Below are positions 33,839-43,421 of a stretch of 64,000 nt of DNA, piece by piece. The position numbers were made by a program, and so were the translations under genes. Location: positions 15,296 to 79,295 of the forward strand of contig CALBIC010000073.1 in assembly GCA_937892915.1 (NCBI GenBank), written 5' to 3'. The notes beneath the pieces were generated by a model. It did no database searches. It saw only the letters and a list, made by a program, of their open reading frames with translations, and was not told the origin of the DNA. This DNA comes from UBA5972 sp002430125. Lineage in GTDB: Bacteria > Pseudomonadota > Alphaproteobacteria > Rhodobacterales > Rhodobacteraceae. Within the stretch, counting starts at the first letter, position 1, and each line of letters starts with the position of its first letter.

Positions 33839-35743
33839 ATGGCTAAAGTAATTGGAATTGATCTTGGAACTACGAACTCGTGTGTCGCTATCATGGATGG
33901 CAGCAAGCCGAAGGTTATAGAAAACTCGGAGGGTGCGCGCACCACGCCGTCGATTGTCGGGTTTACCGATGACGAACGTCTGGTAGGCCAGTCTGCAAAG
34001 CGGCAGGCCGTTACCAACCCGGAAAACACGCTGTTTGCGATCAAACGGCTGATCGGGCGTCGCTATGGCGACCCAACGGTTGAAAAAGACAAAAAGATGG
34101 TACCGTTCAAAATTGTTGAAGGTAACAATGGCGATGCGTGGGTCGAAGCTCGTGGTGAGAAATACTCGCCGTCGCAAGTTTCGGCATTCATCCTTGGCAA
34201 AATGAAGGAAACCGCGGAATCCTATCTTGGTGAAACCGTCACCGAGGCTGTGATTACGGTTCCGGCGTACTTTAATGACGCCCAACGCCAGGCAACAAAA
34301 GACGCTGGTAGAATTGCTGGTCTTGATGTTCTGCGCATTATAAACGAACCAACTGCTGCGGCCCTTGCATATGGTCTGGACAAAGAAGGTGGCAAAACCA
34401 TCGTGGTTTATGACCTTGGCGGCGGTACGTTTGACGTTTCCATCCTTGAAATCGACGATGGATTGTTTGAAGTTAAATCAACCAATGGCGATACTTTTCT
34501 AGGCGGTGAAGATTTCGACATGCGTATTGTCGAGTATCTGGCTTCCGAATTCAAAAAGGAATCCGGTGTCGATCTGTTGAAAGACAAGATGGCATTGCAG
34601 CGTTTGAAAGAGGCTGCTGAAAAGGCCAAGATCGAATTATCCTCGGCCAATCAGACTGAAATCAACCAGCCGTTTATCTCGATGGACCCAAAGGGTGGCC
34701 AGCCGCTGCACTTGGTTCTGAAACTGACCCGTGCCAAGCTGGAAAGTCTGGTTGCGGATCTGATCAAACGGACAATGAAGCCCTGCGCTGCCGCATTGAA
34801 AGATGCCGGTATCTCCAAGGGCGATATTGACGAGGTGGTTTTGGTCGGCGGGATGTCCCGGATGCCAAAGGTTATCGAAGAGGTCACGGCCTTCTTTGGT
34901 AAAGAGCCGCACAAAGGTGTGAACCCTGACGAAGTTGTGGCCCTTGGTGCTGCTATTCAGGCTGGCGTTCTGCAGGGCGATGTCAAAGACGTTGTTCTGC
35001 TGGATGTCACTCCGCTTTCCTTGGGTATCGAAACCCTTGGTGGTGTGTTCACCCGCTTGATCGATCGCAACACCACAATTCCAACCAAGAAATCGCAGGT
35101 CTTTTCGACCGCCGAGGATAACCAGAACGCCGTTACGATTCGGTGCTTCCAGGGCGAACGCGAAATGGCGTCCGACAACAAGATGCTTGGCCAGTTCAAT
35201 CTTGAACACATCCCACCATCGCCACGCGGTATGCCGCAAATCGAAGTCGCCTTTGACATCGACGCCAACGGCATTGTTTCGGTTTCAGCCAAAGACAAGG
35301 GCACCGGCAAAGAGCAAAAGATCACCATCCAGGCCTCCGGCGGGTTGTCTGATGACGACATCGAAAAAATGGTGAAGGACGCTGAAGAAAATGCCGAAGC
35401 CGATAAAGAACGCCGGGCATTGGTTGAAGCCAAGAACCACGCTGAAAGCTTGATCCATAGTACCAAAAGATCGCTGGAAGAACATGGCGACAAGGTTGAT
35501 GCCAGCACGGTTGAAGTGATCGAACTGTCAATCAAGGTTCTGGAAGAAGCGCTTGAAAGCGAAGGCGTTGGCAAGATCAAATCCCTTAGCCAGGACTTGA
35601 CCGAAGCGGCGATGAAACTGGGCGAGGCGATCTATAAGGCGCAAGCCGACAACGACGATGGTGACGAAGGCGGCCCAAGTGCGGTTGACGAAGACATCGT
35701 TGATGCCGACTTTGAAGACCTCGACGATGATCGCCGTCATTAA
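33839..35743 (+). CDS. dnaK: Chaperone protein DnaK (Hsp70)
   Basis: A 634-residue Hsp70, normal in length. The ATPase domain has GIDLGTTNSCVAIMDG, the IINEPTAAALAYGLDKE segment and YDLGGGTFDVSILEI. The substrate domain has LLDVTPLSLGIETLGGVFT and NQNAVTI. The C-terminus is the acidic EDIVDADFEDLDDDRRH. It works with DnaJ and GrpE in folding and heat-shock control. The ATG follows AAAGGA. dnaJ lies 76 bp downstream. Confidence 0.98.
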   Translation: MAKVIGIDLGTTNSCVAIMDGSKPKVIENSEGARTTPSIVGFTDDERLVGQSAKRQAVTNPENTLFAIKRLIGRRYGDPTVEKDKKMVPFKIVEGNNGDAWVEARGEKYSPSQVSAFILGKMKETAESYLGETVTEAVITVPAYFNDAQRQATKDAGRIAGLDVLRIINEPTAAALAYGLDKEGGKTIVVYDLGGGTFDVSILEIDDGLFEVKSTNGDTFLGGEDFDMRIVEYLASEFKKESGVDLLKDKMALQRLKEAAEKAKIELSSANQTEINQPFISMDPKGGQPLHLVLKLTRAKLESLVADLIKRTMKPCAAALKDAGISKGDIDEVVLVGGMSRMPKVIEEVTAFFGKEPHKGVNPDEVVALGAAIQAGVLQGDVKDVVLLDVTPLSLGIETLGGVFTRLIDRNTTIPTKKSQVFSTAEDNQNAVTIRCFQGEREMASDNKMLGQFNLEHIPPSPRGMPQIEVAFDIDANGIVSVSAKDKGTGKEQKITIQASGGLSDDDIEKMVKDAEENAEADKERRALVEAKNHAESLIHSTKRSLEEHGDKVDASTVEVIELSIKVLEEALESEGVGKIKSLSQDLTEAAMKLGEAIYKAQADNDDGDEGGPSAVDEDIVDADFEDLDDDRRH

Positions 35744-35769
35744 TTACTCGCGGTTACTCTGAAACTCTT

Positions 35770-35795
35770 ATGTCGGCCCCTAGTTGGGCCGACAT
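35770..35795 (+). terminator. Perfect hairpin in the dnaK-dnaJ spacer
   Basis: A 10-bp perfect stem, ATGTCGGCCC (35770-35779) with GGGCCGACAT (35786-35795), and loop CTAGTT. No T-tract follows, so it is probably a processing or attenuating element that lowers dnaJ relative to dnaK, or protects the dnaK 3' end, rather than a full terminator. Confidence 0.5.
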
Positions 35796-35819
35796 CCCGT
35801 TACAGTAGGTTGAATTCGA

Positions 35820-36962
35820 ATGGCAAAACGCGATTTTTATGATGTTCTGGGTGTGCCCAAAGGCTCATCTGAATCAGATCTGAAAAAGGCCTATCGTAAA
35901 AAGGCGATGGAACTGCACCCTGACCGCAACAAAGACAAGCCAGACACAGAAGCGCAGTTCAAAGAAGTCAACGAAGCCTATGACGTTTTGAAAGATGCCG
36001 AAAAGAAAGCCGCGTATGATCGTTTCGGACATGCGGCATTTGAAGGCGGCCATGGTGGCCCACAAGGGTTTAACCGTGGAAGTGGCGGTGGTGATTTTTC
36101 GTCCGCATTTTCCGATGTTTTTGAAGACCTGTTTGGCGACTTTATGGGCGGCGGCCGCGGTGGCCAACAACGCGCAGCGCGCGGTTCGGACCTGCGTTAT
36201 AATTTGAAGATTAGCCTCGAAGAGGCCTTTTCCGGCAAACAAAAGGCGATATCTGTTCAAAGTTCCGTTGCCTGCGAAACCTGTCGCGGGACCGGTGCCG
36301 AGGGTGGTGCTGAACCTTCCAATTGCCCGACTTGCTCGGGCATGGGTAAAGTGCGTGCGCAACAAGGATTTTTTACTGTCGAGCGGACCTGTCCAACCTG
36401 TTCGGGCCGCGGACAGATCATAAATAATCCTTGCAAGTCCTGTGCGGGCGCTGGTCGTAAGCAAAAAGAACGCTCGTTGTCAGTTAATATTCCTGCCGGA
36501 GTAGAGACCGGAACAAGGATTCGTCTGGCAGGCGAGGGTGACGCTGGAATGCGTGGCGGCCCGGCGGGTGATTTGTATATTTTCATCGAAGTACGTGACC
36601 ATCCGATCTTTGAACGGGAAGGCGCGAACCTTTTCTGCCGTATCCCGGTTTCCTTCGCAACAACCGCACTGGGTGGCGAGATCGAAGCCCCAACAATCGA
36701 TGGTGGGCGCAGCAGAGTGAAGATCCCTGCCGGCAGTCAGAACGGCAAACAAATGCGGTTGCGTAGCAAAGGTATGCCGGCACTACGCGGCGGTGCCGAG
36801 GGCGATCTTTACATAGAATTGGCAATCGAAACGCCGGTCAATTTAAGTGCAAAACAAAAGGAATTGCTGCGGGAGTTTGAGGTTCTGGGTAAAAACAACA
36901 ATCCCGAGGGATCAAATTTTTTCAGCAAAGTCAAAACGTTCTGGGACGGAATGAAGGGCTGA
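35820..36962 (+). CDS. dnaJ: Chaperone protein DnaJ (Hsp40)
   Basis: A 380-residue co-chaperone stimulating DnaK ATPase. Domains in order: a J domain with the HPD motif (MELHPDRNKD), a Gly/Phe-rich linker (residues 70-125), four CXXCXGXG zinc repeats (CETCRGTG, CPTCSGMG, CPTCSGRG, CKSCAGAG) and C-terminal client-binding domains. All Cys ligands are present. The stop is followed by the convergent ribokinase after 6 bp. Confidence 0.97.
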   Translation: MAKRDFYDVLGVPKGSSESDLKKAYRKKAMELHPDRNKDKPDTEAQFKEVNEAYDVLKDAEKKAAYDRFGHAAFEGGHGGPQGFNRGSGGGDFSSAFSDVFEDLFGDFMGGGRGGQQRAARGSDLRYNLKISLEEAFSGKQKAISVQSSVACETCRGTGAEGGAEPSNCPTCSGMGKVRAQQGFFTVERTCPTCSGRGQIINNPCKSCAGAGRKQKERSLSVNIPAGVETGTRIRLAGEGDAGMRGGPAGDLYIFIEVRDHPIFEREGANLFCRIPVSFATTALGGEIEAPTIDGGRSRVKIPAGSQNGKQMRLRSKGMPALRGGAEGDLYIELAIETPVNLSAKQKELLREFEVLGKNNNPEGSNFFSKVKTFWDGMKG

Positions 36963-36968
36963 CCTTAC

Positions 36969-37850
36969 TCATTCCTCGGCTCGCCTGTCCAAAAAATCTA
37001 AGACCTCAACCAAATCGGGAATGGCAGCAGCGGTGCCTTTACGTGTAACTTGAATTGCCGCAGCCGCGGCGGCGAAACGCATCGCCTCTTGAATGCTTTT
37101 TCCTAAATCAAGACCAGCGACAAAGAATCCAAGAAATGTATCGCCCGCACCCGTTGTATCGACCGGGTCAACTTTAAAGGCCGGCATTTTGATAGTGCCA
37201 TTTTGTGCCCTGTATGTTGACCCGCGGCTCCCCCGTGTAATCAGTACCTCTTTCACAGGGAGTTTAGTAATCGAAACGCCCAAGCCTTTTACAAGCTGCT
37301 CTGATTCAATTTCGTTCAACACCAAGATGTCGATGAATGGCAGCATCTGCCGAACCGCAGCCAGATTAAAAGGCGCTGCTGAATAAATTACCTTGAGACT
37401 TTTCGCTTTTGCAACATTAGCTGCATATTCTACAAGATTGGTTTCATTCTGTAATATACAATAGTCACCTTTTTGTGCACCTGTTAATGCGCCATCAATT
37501 GCCTGCTCTGTTTGCGCTGTATTTGCAGAAGAAAATATCACAATTGCATTTTCGCCTGCCGGATCAACATTAATGATTGCATGGCCAGTCGGTATTAATG
37601 TCTTGATGATATGTTCTGTGCGCACCAAAGCGGCGCGTAGCATTGCGATCGCCCAATCGCCGTCTGGTCCAACTGCGCCCATATGGATAACTTTAGCGCC
37701 AGCTTTTGCGGCCGCTATAGATTGGTTTGCGCCCTTTCCTCCTAGTCCAACGTTGTATGAAGTGGCAGCAAGGGTTTCACCAGGCTTTGGCAGATGCGGA
37801 ACGGTGTAAAACCGATCTGCGTTAATGGATCCTAGATTGAAAATCGTCAT
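36969..37850 (-). CDS. rbsK: Ribokinase (PfkB family)
   Basis: A 293-residue sugar kinase. It has NLGSINADRFYTVPHLPKPGET, the substrate loop NVGLGGKGANQSIAAAKAGA, and the catalytic anion hole/base VDTTGAGDTFLGFFVAGL. Start ATG 37850 has AGGAAA upstream. No ribose transporter is next to it; another pentose or nucleoside-derived sugar may be the substrate. It stands alone between dnaJ and mutS and its A+T content seems higher than dnaKJ. Confidence 0.85.
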   Translation of the reverse strand: MTIFNLGSINADRFYTVPHLPKPGETLAATSYNVGLGGKGANQSIAAAKAGAKVIHMGAVGPDGDWAIAMLRAALVRTEHIIKTLIPTGHAIINVDPAGENAIVIFSSANTAQTEQAIDGALTGAQKGDYCILQNETNLVEYAANVAKAKSLKVIYSAAPFNLAAVRQMLPFIDILVLNEIESEQLVKGLGVSITKLPVKEVLITRGSRGSTYRAQNGTIKMPAFKVDPVDTTGAGDTFLGFFVAGLDLGKSIQEAMRFAAAAAAIQVTRKGTAAAIPDLVEVLDFLDRRAEE

Positions 37851-38022
37851 GGCGTTTCCTAACCCGTGATTTCTATTTGTGCCCGATATTGCGACGCGGT
37901 TTTTGTGCATTGCTCCAATTGATATCCAGACACGATGATCTCTACAATCGACAGCTCTGATTTTTGCTTTTGTTGTCTAGCCTTGCAATGTAGATATCAA
38001 CACTGAAACTGGGGGGGCTAAA

Positions 38023-40689
38023 TTGGACATCGCCAACACAACCGCGACGCCAATGATGGTGCAGTATCTCGGCATCAAACGACGCTATCCGGACGCATTG
38101 CTGTTTTATCGTATGGGCGACTTTTACGAGATGTTTTTTGACGATGCCGTGGCGGCCGCAGAAGCGTTGGATATCGCGCTGACAAAACGTGGCAAGCATT
38201 TAGGCAAAGATATTTCGATGTGTGGTGTTCCGGTTCATTCGGCCGAAGGTTATCTTTTATCATTGATTAAGAAAGGTTTCCGTGTCGCTGTTTGTGAACA
38301 ACTGGAGGATCCCGCCGAGGCAAAAAAACGCGGCGCTAAGTCAATAGTAAACCGCGATGTCGTAAGACTGGTGACACCCGGAACCCTTACCGAAGAGGCG
38401 TTGTTGGACGCCCGAAAGCATAATTTCCTTGGGGCCTACGCATCAATACGCGGCGAAGCGGCTTTTGCCTGGGTCGATGTGTCCACCGGCGAATTTCGCG
38501 TTCAAAGCTGCTCGCGTGTGAAACTGTCGCCGCAATTGGCGCGCTTGGCACCCCGAGAGGTGTTGGTCAGCCCGTCAAACGAGGAAGAATTGCGGGAAGT
38601 AGTTGAAGAGTCCGGCGCGGCATTAACGGCTCTGTCGCGGGCAAGTTTTGACAGCGCCGGAGGGTTAAACAAGCTTCAAACGTTTTTTGGTGTCTCTTCT
38701 CTGGACGGCTTTGGGCAGTTTTCGGCAGTTGAAATCTCTGCATTGGCAGCGATCGTTGATTACCTTGCGCTGACACAGATGGGCAATCTGCCGCTGCTTC
38801 GTTCGCCGGTTAAAGAATTGGCTGAGAGGTTCATGCAGATCGATGCAGCGACACGCCGAAACTTGGAGTTAACACATGCGTTGTCGGGTGGCCGTGATGG
38901 TTCGTTGCTTTCTGTCGTGGATCGAACGGTCACAGGCGCTGGGGCGCGTCTGTTAGAGCGACGCCTTACAAGCCCCTCGACACATTTGGTTACGATTAAC
39001 AATCGTTTAGAAGCTATTGCTTTCTATCTGAAAAATCATGATCTGGCTGGCGAAGTGCGTAGTATGTTGCGCGCGGTTCCTGATATGGATCGGGCGCTTT
39101 CCCGTTTGGCGCTGGATCGTGGCGGACCGCGCGACCTTGCTGCAATTCGCAACGGGCTGATTCAGGCAAGGGCTATTTTTGATCGTCATGATGGGGCTGA
39201 ATTACCTGTAGTTCTGATATCAGCAATAAAAAATCTGACAGGTTTTGGCGATATCCTGTCATTGTTCATACGGTCACTGGTTGAAGAGCCGCCTATCGCT
39301 GTTCGCGATGGCGGTCTGATCGCGCCCGGTTATGACAAAGCGCTGGATGAAATGCGTGGGTTGCGTGATGAGGGTCGCTCTATTATCGCCGCAATGCAAC
39401 GGGAATTCGTCGACACAACGGGTATTAGTGTGCTAAAAATTAAACATAACAATGTTTTGGGGTACTTTATTGAAACGCCCTCAAGCCACGCTGACAGAAT
39501 GCTTAGCCCGGAATTTTCAGATATTTTTATCCATCGCCAAACGACAGCCAACGCAGTTCGCTTTACGACCGTCGCTCTTTCAGCGCTTGAGACCAAGATA
39601 TTGAACGCAGGCGGGTCGGCTCTTGAGATAGAGAAGCGTATTTTTGACGAGCTTCGACAATCCGTCGTTGATTTAGCAGATTTAGTTGGGCATGCCGCGA
39701 AAGCAATGGCTGAAATCGATTTGGCGACTGCTTTGGCGGATTTGGCTAGTGCCGAAGGTTGGACGCGACCGATTTTGTCCGAAGATCAAACTTTTGAAAT
39801 TGCGCAAGGCCGCCATCCAGTAGTCGAACGCGCATTAAGGCGCGGAAGTAGAGCGCCGTTTGTTGCAAATGACAGTAATCTTACGCCAGCTTTGGCGGAT
39901 TCAGCGTGTATTTGGTTACTGACCGGCCCGAACATGGCGGGTAAATCAACGTTTTTACGTCAAAATGCATTGATAGCCTTGCTTGCACAAATGGGGAGCT
40001 ATGTGCCGGCGGCATCTGCCAAAATCGGTGTGGTAACACAGTTGTTTTCCCGCGTAGGGGCGTCGGATGATTTGGCCCGAGGCCGGTCGACATTCATGGT
40101 TGAAATGGTAGAAACAGCGGCCATCCTTAACCAAGCCGACGTTGGATCACTGGTTATTCTGGATGAAATAGGGCGAGGAACGGCGACATATGACGGCCTT
40201 TCGATTGCGTGGGCGACTTTGGAGCACTTGCACAGCGTGAATAAGTGTCGAGCGTTGTTTGCAACGCATTATCATGAACTTACGTCACTCTCTTCAAGCC
40301 TTGAGGGAGTTTCCAATGCGACAGTTTCGGTACGTGAATGGAAAGGTGACGTAATTTTCCTACACGAAGTGATTAAGGGCGCGGCTGATCGATCGTATGG
40401 AATTCAAGTTGCAAAACTAGCCGGCCTGCCAGAGTCAGTGGTCGAGCGGGCAAGAATGGTGCTTAAATCTCTTGAGAAAAATGATCGGGAGGGCGGAGGA
40501 AAAGCGCGTACGTTAGTTGACGATTTACCACTTTTTTCTGTTGTTCCGATGAAACAAGTGGAAAATCCGACCGCCTCGCTGCTTGAAGAACGGCTTGAAA
40601 CCATTGTACCGGATGAACTTTCACCGATTGACGCTTTGAATTTGATTTATGAGTTGCGCGCACTATTGGTGTCTACTTCGCAGAAATAG
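38023..40689 (+). CDS. mutS: DNA mismatch repair protein MutS
   Basis: An 888-residue mismatch sensor. The mismatch-binding motif is GDFYEMFFDDA (Phe-X-Glu) at about residues 32-42. The clamp and lever regions lie in the middle, and the ATPase domain has Walker A GPNMAGKSTFLRQNA, LDEIGRGTATYDGLSIAWA and ATHYHEL. A TTG at 38023 precedes the conserved TPMMVQYL; ATGs at codons 11 and 12 are alternatives. G-rich GGGGGGG upstream is an unusual Shine-Dalgarno context. Confidence 0.96.
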   Translation: MDIANTTATPMMVQYLGIKRRYPDALLFYRMGDFYEMFFDDAVAAAEALDIALTKRGKHLGKDISMCGVPVHSAEGYLLSLIKKGFRVAVCEQLEDPAEAKKRGAKSIVNRDVVRLVTPGTLTEEALLDARKHNFLGAYASIRGEAAFAWVDVSTGEFRVQSCSRVKLSPQLARLAPREVLVSPSNEEELREVVEESGAALTALSRASFDSAGGLNKLQTFFGVSSLDGFGQFSAVEISALAAIVDYLALTQMGNLPLLRSPVKELAERFMQIDAATRRNLELTHALSGGRDGSLLSVVDRTVTGAGARLLERRLTSPSTHLVTINNRLEAIAFYLKNHDLAGEVRSMLRAVPDMDRALSRLALDRGGPRDLAAIRNGLIQARAIFDRHDGAELPVVLISAIKNLTGFGDILSLFIRSLVEEPPIAVRDGGLIAPGYDKALDEMRGLRDEGRSIIAAMQREFVDTTGISVLKIKHNNVLGYFIETPSSHADRMLSPEFSDIFIHRQTTANAVRFTTVALSALETKILNAGGSALEIEKRIFDELRQSVVDLADLVGHAAKAMAEIDLATALADLASAEGWTRPILSEDQTFEIAQGRHPVVERALRRGSRAPFVANDSNLTPALADSACIWLLTGPNMAGKSTFLRQNALIALLAQMGSYVPAASAKIGVVTQLFSRVGASDDLARGRSTFMVEMVETAAILNQADVGSLVILDEIGRGTATYDGLSIAWATLEHLHSVNKCRALFATHYHELTSLSSSLEGVSNATVSVREWKGDVIFLHEVIKGAADRSYGIQVAKLAGLPESVVERARMVLKSLEKNDREGGGKARTLVDDLPLFSVVPMKQVENPTASLLEERLETIVPDELSPIDALNLIYELRALLVSTSQK

Positions 40690-40700
40690 TCTGCGGAAAA

Positions 40701-40862
40701 ATGTCACCTAGCGACCACGCCGTTATTGTTGCGTCCGCGCCGGCTGCTATCAATCTTATGGAAATCCTGACAGCCGCCATGGAAACGCTGCACGTCACAG
40801 GTCTGGCAGAAGCTGGCAAAGCAGCTATTATGCCAACACCAGCTGTTGCTGCCACAGAATAG
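40701..40862 (+). CDS. Tiny hypothetical protein after mutS (doubtful)
   Basis: A 53-residue frame beginning 11 bp after mutS with GCGGAA just upstream, ending exactly where the 40862 hairpin starts. The product is Ala-rich and weakly hydrophobic (SDHAVIVASAPAAINLMEIL). I recognise no family. Position before a terminator is suggestive, but the length and composition could arise by chance. Confidence 0.25.
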   Translation: MSPSDHAVIVASAPAAINLMEILTAAMETLHVTGLAEAGKAAIMPTPAVAATE

Positions 40863-40889
40863 CCGTACCTTTCGCCCTGTAGGTACGGC
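40862..40889. terminator. Hairpin between convergent mutS and grpE
   Basis: A 9-bp perfect stem, GCCGTACCT (40862-40870) with AGGTACGGC (40881-40889), and a 10-nt loop, located between converging transcription units. T-tracts are weak on both sides, so it may be a bidirectional barrier or an RNA 3' stabiliser. Confidence 0.5.
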
Positions 40890-40905
40890 TTGCTCCGTCG
40901 TGGTC

Positions 40906-41487
40906 TTATGACTTCGGCCGCGCTGAGGATACGCCAACCTGCGCGGGTCGCAGCAGGCGGTCCCCGATTACAAAACCATCTGTCAGCATCTGAATAACTT
41001 TGCCTCCATCGATTCCTGGAACCGGTGCTTCAAACATCGCCTGATGAACTTGCGGATCAAATTTTTCACCAATTTCAGGTGAAACGCGTTCGATTTTGTG
41101 CTTGGAAAAAGTGTTAAGCAACTCTCGCAATGTGAGCTCGATGCCCTCAATAAGCGCCTTAGACGCCTCGCGTTGATTGTCGTCCACCGCCTCAAGTGCG
41201 CGCTGCATGTTGTCGTATACCGGCAGCATATCGCGGGCGAGCTTCGAGCCGCCATATGTTTCCGCGTCGCGCCTGTCACGCTCCAGCCGCTTACGGGTAT
41301 TCTCTGCGTCCGCCAGAGACCGCATAAGACGATCTTTTAACTGATCCCGTTCTGCAACTAACTGCTCCCATTCGTCGTCAACGGCATCCAGCGATAATGG
41401 GTCTTGGTCATCGAAGTTTGCTGGGTCAAACGAGTCATCATTTTGAAATGCTTTGGAATTCACGCCTGTTTCCTTTGGTTCGGACAT
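40906..41487 (-). CDS. grpE: Nucleotide exchange factor GrpE
   Basis: A 193-residue DnaK exchange factor with an acidic N-terminus, a long coiled-coil (WEQLVAERDQLKDRLMRSLADAENTRKRLERD in part) and the C-terminal beta domain (FDPQVHQAMFEAPVPG, VIQMLTDGFVIGDRLLRPAQVGVS). It follows hrcA by 14 bp, a conserved heat-shock operon. Confidence 0.96.
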   Translation of the reverse strand: MSEPKETGVNSKAFQNDDSFDPANFDDQDPLSLDAVDDEWEQLVAERDQLKDRLMRSLADAENTRKRLERDRRDAETYGGSKLARDMLPVYDNMQRALEAVDDNQREASKALIEGIELTLRELLNTFSKHKIERVSPEIGEKFDPQVHQAMFEAPVPGIDGGKVIQMLTDGFVIGDRLLRPAQVGVSSARPKS

Positions 41488-41501
41488 ATTCGCCTCTTAG
41501 T

Positions 41502-42569
41502 TCAATTTCGGTCAGACAACATGCGTCCAACCAATTGCGCGGTGTAATTTACAATTGGAACAATCCGTCCATAATTCAGACGAGTCGGACCAATCACACC
41601 CACCGCGCCAATAATTTTCCGGTCAGAGTTCATATAAGGTGAAACCACCAAAGAGCTACCAGAAAGTGAAAAAAGTTTGTTCTCTGAGCCAATAAAAACA
41701 CGAACACCTTCTCCTTCCTGTGCCAACTCAAGAAACTGGGCCAGATCGCGCTTGCGCTCAAGATCATCAAACAAAGTTCGCACACGGGCCAGATCACTTG
41801 CCGCCCCGGTTTCTTCGATCAAATTTGACTGGCCACGCACAATCAACCTCTCGTGCGCCTCGCCCTTATCCTGCCAGATCGCCATGCCATCTGTGACCAT
41901 TTGTTGTGCCAGTGAATCCAATTCTAACCGATGAGAGGCTATTTCGGTCGCGACAACCTGACCGATCTCTGACAGCGTGTGGCCCTGTACGATCGAATTC
42001 AGAAAATTGGCGGCCTCGCGCATGGATGACGGGGTTTGGCCACTGGGTGGTGTGAAAACACGGTTCTCCACCTGACCATCGGCCATCACCAAAACAACCA
42101 AGGCGCGGTCTATGGAAAGCGAAACAAACTCAACATGCTTAATCGGCGCTTCTGACTTTGGCGCCAGCACCAAACCTGCACCGTTTGAAAGGGCGGACAA
42201 TATCGTACTGGCACGATCCAACATGCGGTTCACATCCGTCTGATCTTCCTCCATCGTGCTTTCGATTTTTCGCTGTTCAACTTTGGACAGATCACCGATT
42301 TCTAACATTGAATCGACAAACAATCGCAGCCCAAGTTGGGTCGGAATTCGTCCCGCCGAGATATGCGGACTGCCCAATAAGCCAAGTTGTTCCAGATCCT
42401 GCATGACATTCCTGATTGTTGCAGCAGAAATGCTTTCCGAAAATGTTTTTGAAAGTGTTCGCGATCCTATTGGTTCGCCGGAAGATAGGTAACTTTCGAC
42501 CAGCGTACGAAACACCTCGCGGCTGCGGGCGTTCATTTCGTCAAACGGATCAAGCGATGGGTTGTTCAT
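41502..42569 (-). CDS. hrcA: Heat-inducible transcription repressor HrcA
   Basis: A 355-residue repressor of CIRCE-controlled chaperonin genes. It has an N-terminal winged helix (FRTLVESYLSSGEPIGSRTLSK, SAATIRNVMQDLEQLGLL, HISAGRIPTQLGLRLFVD) followed by a GAF-like domain and the typical end GVIGPTRLNYGRIVPIVNYTA. I use ATG 42569 (MNNPSLDPFDEMNARS); TTG 42590 is an in-frame alternative. I saw no CIRCE element before dnaK, so groESL elsewhere is the likely target. Confidence 0.95.
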   Translation of the reverse strand: MNNPSLDPFDEMNARSREVFRTLVESYLSSGEPIGSRTLSKTFSESISAATIRNVMQDLEQLGLLGSPHISAGRIPTQLGLRLFVDSMLEIGDLSKVEQRKIESTMEEDQTDVNRMLDRASTILSALSNGAGLVLAPKSEAPIKHVEFVSLSIDRALVVLVMADGQVENRVFTPPSGQTPSSMREAANFLNSIVQGHTLSEIGQVVATEIASHRLELDSLAQQMVTDGMAIWQDKGEAHERLIVRGQSNLIEETGAASDLARVRTLFDDLERKRDLAQFLELAQEGEGVRVFIGSENKLFSLSGSSLVVSPYMNSDRKIIGAVGVIGPTRLNYGRIVPIVNYTAQLVGRMLSDRN

Positions 42570-42703
42570 TTGTCTAACTGCCAAAATCAAATCAGCACAC
42601 CGTGGTAGAAAGCTTTGTGCGCAAGGTCAATCGGGCATCTCGCCCCTTTACTATCAAGTCCGCGTCAGGCTATTTGCGGATCAGCTTCAATAAAGGATAC
42701 CTT

Positions 42704-43420
42704 ATGCGCCCTTCGGGAAGAAATACAGACCAACTACGTTCTGTCGCGATTGAGACAAATGTCACAATGCATGCCGAGGGGTCTTGCTTAATAAAGTGCG
42801 GCAACACTCATGTCCTGTGCACAGCAACGCTTGAGGAAAAGGTTCCACCTTTTATGCGGAATTCTGGCCTTGGATGGGTTACAGCGGAATATGGAATGCT
42901 TCCACGTGCAACTACATCCCGCAACCGTCGGGAAGCGGCCGCTGGTAAGCAATCTGGTAGAACGCAAGAAATTCAACGTCTTATAGGACGTTCCTTGCGC
43001 GCTGGCGTTGATCGTGTCGCGCTAGGCGAACGGCAAATCACTATTGACTGCGATGTCATTCAGGCTGACGGGGGGACGCGCTGCGCCTCTATAACCGGCG
43101 GTTGGGTTGCTTTGCGATTGGCGGTTAATAAATTGATGGCCACAGGCGCAATCAAGACAGATCCACTAACGGACCACGTTGCAGCCGTAAGTTGCGGCAT
43201 ATATGGGGGCCAAGCCGTCCTCGACCTTGACTATGCAGAAGACAGCGAAGCCGGCACTGATGCAAATTTTGTTATGACCGGCAAAGGTGGGTTAATCGAA
43301 ATACAAGGATCAGCTGAAGGCGCAACATTTTCGCGGGCGGAGCTTGATAAGCTTTTAGATTACGCTGAGATTGGCGTTGCAGGCCTGATAGCTGCACAAA
43401 AAGCAGCAATCGCGGGGTAG
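42704..43420 (+). CDS. rph: Ribonuclease PH
   Basis: A 238-residue phosphorolytic 3'-exonuclease maturing tRNA 3' ends. It shows MRPSGRNTDQLRSV at the start, GNTHVLCTATLEEKVPPF, GWVTAEYGMLPRAT, RGVDRVALGERQITIDCDV-like segment, QADGGTRCASITG and DLDYAEDSEAGTDANFVMTG. ATG 42704 has AAGGAT upstream; a 34-residue in-frame extension was excluded. Divergent from hrcA. Confidence 0.96.
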   Translation: MRPSGRNTDQLRSVAIETNVTMHAEGSCLIKCGNTHVLCTATLEEKVPPFMRNSGLGWVTAEYGMLPRATTSRNRREAAAGKQSGRTQEIQRLIGRSLRAGVDRVALGERQITIDCDVIQADGGTRCASITGGWVALRLAVNKLMATGAIKTDPLTDHVAAVSCGIYGGQAVLDLDYAEDSEAGTDANFVMTGKGGLIEIQGSAEGATFSRAELDKLLDYAEIGVAGLIAAQKAAIAG

Positions 43421-43421
43421 T

